A DNA stretch of 64,000 nt from UBA5070 sp035352895 (GTDB taxonomy: Bacteria > Fibrobacterota > Fibrobacteria > UBA5070): the NCBI GenBank assembly GCA_035352895.1, contig DAOPYN010000005.1:1-64000 (forward strand), given 5' to 3'. Of the stretch, positions 60,189 to 64,000 are shown in pieces. How positions within the stretch are numbered: position 1 is the stretch's first letter; the number at the start of each line of letters is the position of its first letter. The translations under genes were made by a program, and so were the position numbers. The notes beneath the pieces were generated by a model that worked only from the letters and a program-made list of their open reading frames with translations, had not been told where the DNA came from and ran no database searches.

Positions 60189-61010
60189 TCAGAAGGGAGG
60201 AGACCATCCCTGGAGGGAATCCACGAAGGTGCTCGAGCTCCGGCATCGATGTGGCGAAGTCGCCTGGACCAGGCGCCATCCACAGAAACCGAACGGGTTG
60301 CCCCACCGGGCGAGACCATGGAAGACCCTGCCCGGAAGGTGGATGCGTTTCAGCTTGGTGTGATGGATGCACATGCGAGTGGACAGTTCCGCCACGCTGG
60401 CGACATCGGCGCCGCGGATCTGGGTCTGCTCCGGCAAGCCGGAAGATAGGGCCAGGTCCACCAGGCGCTCCAGTGCGGAAGCTTGGGATTGCCAGCTGAT
60501 CTTGGAAGGGGTGGAGCGAGGGTGGGGCAGCCAGACCTTTCCCTGACCGAACAAGGGAGCGAGCATCTGGGGCGCCCAGCCCATCTGCACCAGGCAATGG
60601 GGAATCCGCGAGGACTCCACGAGGAGATCGGCACGTCGACGCGAGGCCATGGGCCACCAATCCGCTTCCCGCAGCGGAGAGGGCGAGGTCAATCGGATCA
60701 GATCGGCTTTGGAAAAACGGCTGATCGCATCCAGCAGATGACGGATTCCGTTCACCTCGCTCTGATCGGCGGCGCTTTCCTTGCGTCCGGCTCCGATGCA
60801 GGCCACCACCCGATCCACTCCGCGAAGCGCGTCTTCCAGGATGTGCAGATGCTGGAGCTCGCCCCAGTGGCAGGACAGCGCCATGCGCCAATCCTCCGGG
60901 AAGGAGCGGGGGTCGCGCGAGAACACGGACACATCCTGCCCCTTGGCGCGCAGTGCGTCCACCAGGGGGCGTCCCCAGAAGGAACCGGCCCCGACCACGA
61001 GGAACTTCAT
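60189..61010 (-). CDS. NAD(P)-binding Rossmann protein (atypical SDR/NmrA-like)
   Basis: A 273-residue protein opening MKFLVVGAGSFWGRPLVDAL with the GxGxxG-like dinucleotide motif, then CIGAGRKESAADQSEVNG, typical of atypical SDRs that lack the YxxxK catalytic pair. It probably binds NAD(P) as a reductase or redox sensor. The ATG lies 2 nt after the upstream gene's stop, so the two form an operon. Confidence 0.75.
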   Translation of the reverse strand: MKFLVVGAGSFWGRPLVDALRAKGQDVSVFSRDPRSFPEDWRMALSCHWGELQHLHILEDALRGVDRVVACIGAGRKESAADQSEVNGIRHLLDAISRFSKADLIRLTSPSPLREADWWPMASRRRADLLVESSRIPHCLVQMGWAPQMLAPLFGQGKVWLPHPRSTPSKISWQSQASALERLVDLALSSGLPEQTQIRGADVASVAELSTRMCIHHTKLKRIHLPGRVFHGLARWGNPFGFCGWRLVQATSPHRCRSSSTFVDSLQGWSPPF

Positions 61011-61012
61011 GG

Positions 61013-61756
61013 TCAGACCAGAGGCTTCTCGTTTTGGCTTTCTTCTTCTTCCTCTTCCTTGCGTTTCCGATCGGCGCGTCCGATGGAAATGTGCAGGAAG
61101 GCGCCCACCACCACCAGGACGAATCCGCCTCCCAGCTTGGCGGTGACATTGTCGCGCGTGGGGATGTCTTCGGTGATGATTTCCCAATACTTGGGCGCGA
61201 TGGGGTTGATGCCCACCCGGTCGGGGTCGGTCTGCAGCACCGCGACGCCTTCGACCCACCTCCATCCCCAGGCGGTGTCCTTGAGGTGCTTGGCGTGTTT
61301 GAAGGCCAACTGCTGGAGGATGGCGCTGAACTTGGGCTTGAGATTGCCCTCGTCGGAGCCATCGTTGGCGCTGACGGTGAGGTCGCCGCGCGAGGAGTCC
61401 GGGTGCAGGAAGGAGTAGACTGTGGGGCCCACCACTTCGGGGGCCGAGGAAACCACGACCAGACGAGGTTCGGAGCTGTCCTTGCCGACCCAAGCGGGAT
61501 ACACGGCACGCACCGGCTGGAGCATTCCCATGAAGCTCTCTTCGCGCAGGCTGGCATGCCAGAGGTCGAAGCGGACGCTGTCGCGGAACTTCACCACCCC
61601 CGGGGTTCCGTTGGCGAAGATGGTTTTGCCGTTGGCGGTCGCTTCCACGGTGGCCACTTTCCAGTCGCGGGCGCCAAGCCAAATGCAGGCGGCCCCGACC
61701 GCGATGGCCGGAATGCTGAGAAACCGGAAAAAGGAGATGAAGGCCTTCATGCCCAA
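61013..61756 (-). CDS. Hypothetical membrane protein
   Basis: A 247-residue protein with a hydrophobic helix at each end (FLSIPAIAVGAACIWLG and LGGGFVLVVVGAFLHISI), a large loop of about 170 residues between them, and a highly charged tail rich in K/E (RKRKEEEEEESQNEKP). Both ends would be cytoplasmic with the loop periplasmic. No family is recognised. It is cotranscribed with the downstream SDR-like gene. Confidence 0.65.
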   Translation of the reverse strand: MGMKAFISFFRFLSIPAIAVGAACIWLGARDWKVATVEATANGKTIFANGTPGVVKFRDSVRFDLWHASLREESFMGMLQPVRAVYPAWVGKDSSEPRLVVVSSAPEVVGPTVYSFLHPDSSRGDLTVSANDGSDEGNLKPKFSAILQQLAFKHAKHLKDTAWGWRWVEGVAVLQTDPDRVGINPIAPKYWEIITEDIPTRDNVTAKLGGGFVLVVVGAFLHISIGRADRKRKEEEEEESQNEKPLV

Positions 61757-61800
61757 AATCTAGTCGTATGGATGGATCGGCAATGCCTGATTCGCAAGTT

Positions 61801-62682
61801 TCAAATCAGAATCCGCACACGATCCTTCAAGAACTCGGGAGTGCGTTTGCGCACCATGGATTCGATCTGGGATCGGGTGTATTTCATGCTGAAATGCTTG
61901 AGGACCAATGTTTGGAACCGGCATTGGTCCGGATACGCGGCAAGGAAATCGAACAATTCGAACAGGTGGAGGTGCCCCTTGGGGGCGGCCATCTCCACGT
62001 CTTCGGGAAGGATGAAGGTGGTTTCGATCACCAGGATGTCGGAGTCCAGGCAATGGGGTTCCCGTTCCAAGGTGCGCAGGGTGGTGTCCCCGATGAAGGT
62101 GAGCCGGGGTTGGAGCGTCTCCGTTTCGATTTCCACGCCTTTTCGTTTCAATGCGCCCAATTCGTGACCCGCGGTTCCGTGGAATTCGGGTTTGAGCTTC
62201 TTGCGGACTTCCTGGACCGTGAAACCGAGCGATCTGACCCTGTGGTCCACCGGGAAGGTCGCCACGCGCAACTGCCGGTTGAGTTCCACGGAGTCGCGCT
62301 TGGCCAGGGCGACGAAATTGGGGATGTACTCCGGGCGGTTGCGATGGCCCTCCAGGTCGCACCAGGCTTGGGCCAGGTTGCGCAGGGGGTCCACCAGGAA
62401 ATCCGGCACGAAATACTCCGCCTGCGGCATGTTCAGCATGCGACGCAGCGAGAAGTGGCGCAGGAGACCGCGTGCGTGGTCGCCGTGGGAGTGGGTGAGG
62501 AAGACGTGCGGCAGGCGCACCGCCTCGACGGGGCATTCGCCGACGTCGAAGCAGATCTTCCATTCCGGGACCATGAGGTAGGTGGCCAAGCCCCCGATGG
62601 AGAATCCGTCCAACTCCAGACCGTTGGCCTCCAGGTGGACGGGACAGGAGGGGCGATGGAGCGTGTCGGATGTGTCTGTCAT
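61801..62682 (-). CDS. MBL-fold metal-dependent hydrolase, RNase Z-like
   Basis: A 293-residue metallo-beta-lactamase-fold protein. The metal motif is LTHSHGDHARGLL; the later ligands are in FIGDTTLRTLE (Asp) and LKHFSMKYT (His), the order seen in RNase Z-type enzymes. The long insert between the first His motif and the Asp is unusual for a classical tRNA 3'-processing enzyme. With tRNA-Lys lacking encoded CCA, a tRNA 3' endonuclease is needed somewhere, but this identification is tentative. Confidence 0.75.
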   Translation of the reverse strand: MTDTSDTLHRPSCPVHLEANGLELDGFSIGGLATYLMVPEWKICFDVGECPVEAVRLPHVFLTHSHGDHARGLLRHFSLRRMLNMPQAEYFVPDFLVDPLRNLAQAWCDLEGHRNRPEYIPNFVALAKRDSVELNRQLRVATFPVDHRVRSLGFTVQEVRKKLKPEFHGTAGHELGALKRKGVEIETETLQPRLTFIGDTTLRTLEREPHCLDSDILVIETTFILPEDVEMAAPKGHLHLFELFDFLAAYPDQCRFQTLVLKHFSMKYTRSQIESMVRKRTPEFLKDRVRILI

Positions 62683-62732
62683 GTGAAGGCCCAGGCAAAG
62701 TAGCTTCTCGGTTTCTAGCTTTGGTTCCAGCC

Positions 62733-64000
62733 ATGCCGTCCAATTCCACGAGCCGCAGCAACGTCCGAAGGGTCCTGCGAGGTCAAAGCGCCTCGCCAGG
62801 CTTGGCTTTGGGCAAATGCGTGTTGTTGCACGAGGAAAAACCCGCGGTCAACGACCGCGTCCTGGAAGAGTCCGAGGTGGAAGCGGAGATCGCCCGGTTC
62901 GACGCGGCGGTCGCCGATGCCCGTAGCGAACTGATGGAGCTGCGCGCCAAGGTGATGGAGGAGGTCGGGCAGTCGGAAGCGAAGGTCTTCGACGCCCACT
63001 TGCTGTTCCTGGACGACCAGGAATTGATCGGCTCCACCCGCAAGGCCGTGGCGAGCCAACGTCGCGAAGCGGGATTCCTGCTGCGGCGCAAGTCCGAGGA
63101 ACTCGTGCAGCGCTTCGCCAGGATTCCCGACGCCTATCTGCGCGAACGGGCGATCGATCTGGAAGATGTTTCCGAACGTGTGGTGCGCCAGTTGGGCAAA
63201 GGCCAGAGACGGCGTGCCATCGAGCTCCACGAGCCATCCATCGTGGTGGCGCACAACCTGAATCCCTCCACGCTCACGCAGCTTCGCGTGCGCAACGTCC
63301 TGGGGATCGCCACCGACCTGGGCGGGCCCACTTCCCATGTGGCCATCCTGGCCCGTGCCCTGCACCTTCCCGCCGTTTCCGGCTTGTCGTCCGCCTCCAG
63401 CCTCTTGCGCAGCGGCGATGTGGTGGCATTGGACGGCAACGCGGGCACGATGGTCGTCCACCCGACGGAAAAGGAGCGCAAGGCCGTCGCCGACCGCCAG
63501 GAGTCCCTGCGGCGATTCGAGCTGGAATTGTTCAGCCTGCGCGACCTGCCGTCGGTCACCATGGATGGTCGACCGGTCCTTCTGTCCGCCAACATCGAAC
63601 TTCCCGTGGAGGCGGAAAACGCCATCTCCGTGGGAGCTCATGGAATCGGCCTGTACCGCACGGAATTCATCTATCTGGGGCAGGGACACCTGCCCACGGA
63701 AGAGGAACAGCTGGGGGCATACAGATTCATCGTGGAGCGGATGTCTCCGCGTCCGGTGACCATCCGCACCCTGGATGCCGGGGGCGACAAGATCGTGGAC
63801 GCGCTCCAGGGAGCCCAGCCCGACCAGAATCCCTTCATGGGATGGCGCTCCATCCGCATGTGCCTGGATCGTCCGGACATCTTCATGCCCCAGCTCCGGG
63901 CCATCCTTCGCGCGTCCGCGCACGGCAAGGTGCGGGTGCTGTTTCCCATGATCGCCGACATCCACGAATTGCGGGAAGCCAAGAAGATGCTGGAGCACGC
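62733..64000 (+). CDS. ptsI: PTS enzyme I (PEP-protein phosphotransferase), partial
   Basis: The gene runs off the window end after about 422 codons (of about 570 expected). It has the N-terminal HPr-binding helical domain (ARSELMELRAKVMEE, VFDAHLLFLDDQEL), the swivelling domain with phospho-acceptor His at residue 202 in GGPTSHVAILARAL, and the start of the PEP-binding barrel (SVGAHGIGLYRTEFIYL, TLDAGGDKIVDAL, VLFPMIADIHELREAK). It starts the PEP-dependent phosphorelay. It is divergent from the MBL gene, 50 nt away. Confidence 0.94.
   Translation, partial: MPSNSTSRSNVRRVLRGQSASPGLALGKCVLLHEEKPAVNDRVLEESEVEAEIARFDAAVADARSELMELRAKVMEEVGQSEAKVFDAHLLFLDDQELIGSTRKAVASQRREAGFLLRRKSEELVQRFARIPDAYLRERAIDLEDVSERVVRQLGKGQRRRAIELHEPSIVVAHNLNPSTLTQLRVRNVLGIATDLGGPTSHVAILARALHLPAVSGLSSASSLLRSGDVVALDGNAGTMVVHPTEKERKAVADRQESLRRFELELFSLRDLPSVTMDGRPVLLSANIELPVEAENAISVGAHGIGLYRTEFIYLGQGHLPTEEEQLGAYRFIVERMSPRPVTIRTLDAGGDKIVDALQGAQPDQNPFMGWRSIRMCLDRPDIFMPQLRAILRASAHGKVRVLFPMIADIHELREAKKMLEH

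Overview
The window is GC-rich DNA from a bacterium with a Gram-negative-type gene set: type IV pilus motor, undecaprenyl-PP recycling, lipoprotein signal, tRNA gene without encoded CCA, and futalosine-route menaquinone genes. Genes are densely packed. Many neighbours overlap by 4 nt at ATGA, GTGA or TTGA junctions, and GTG and TTG starts are common. A DUF4301 gene, the futalosine pathway and no flagellar structural genes would fit a Fibrobacterota/FCB-type lineage. That placement is an inference, because no marker such as rRNA is present.

Layout. 1-16.5 kb: glyA behind a ZTP-type riboswitch; polyphosphate genes ppk-ppx; a degenerate 5'-nucleotidase-like protein; a diguanylate cyclase; a transglutaminase-like protein behind tpiA; an operon prmA - nitroreductase - hemE - protoporphyrinogen oxidase; rlmI; tRNA-Lys; and a sensor kinase broken by one in-frame stop. 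16.5-20.9 kb (minus strand): RDD protein, ilvE, hisD, hisH, hisF. 21-32 kb: a DUF4301 protein and three ammonium transporter genes, each behind a sigma-54-type promoter. Around them lie a second RDD protein, a KimA-like APC permease and a NhaD/Cit-type ion transporter.

32.3-45.3 kb is a CRISPR-Cas island, all on the plus strand and nearly all translationally coupled: CARF-HEPN Csx1-like nuclease, Cas10/Csm1, Csm2, Csm3, Csm4, Csm5, an AAA-ATPase/PD-(D/E)XK protein, a Csb2-like Cas6, Csx20, a Cas4-Cas1 fusion, Cas2, then a short array (four repeats plus one degenerate terminal repeat). It joins a type III-A effector, with an apparently active cyclic-oligoadenylate polymerase, to adaptation and crRNA-processing modules typical of type I-G (I-U). 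The non-Cas ATPase sits inside the operon, the Cas4 half has lost recognisable catalytic residues, and the terminal repeat keeps its hairpin through compensating changes.

45.4-64 kb: a TraB/PrgY membrane protein and a Rieske protein converging on a 42-bp perfect palindrome; a type IV pilus cluster pilB-pilT-pilC with a PilS-like kinase and a STAS protein; a FlgM-like peptide; uppP; a PfkB kinase; mqnB and mqnD; an ECF sigma - FecR-like - beta-helix lipoprotein operon; an NAD(P)-binding protein; an MBL-fold hydrolase; and PTS enzyme I, cut by the window end.

The strongest items are the hybrid III-A/I-G CRISPR locus with its embedded ATPase, the third Amt protein whose first pore histidine is glutamate, the three sigma-54 amt promoters, the glyA riboswitch with a covarying pseudoknot, and the single-codon break in the histidine kinase.
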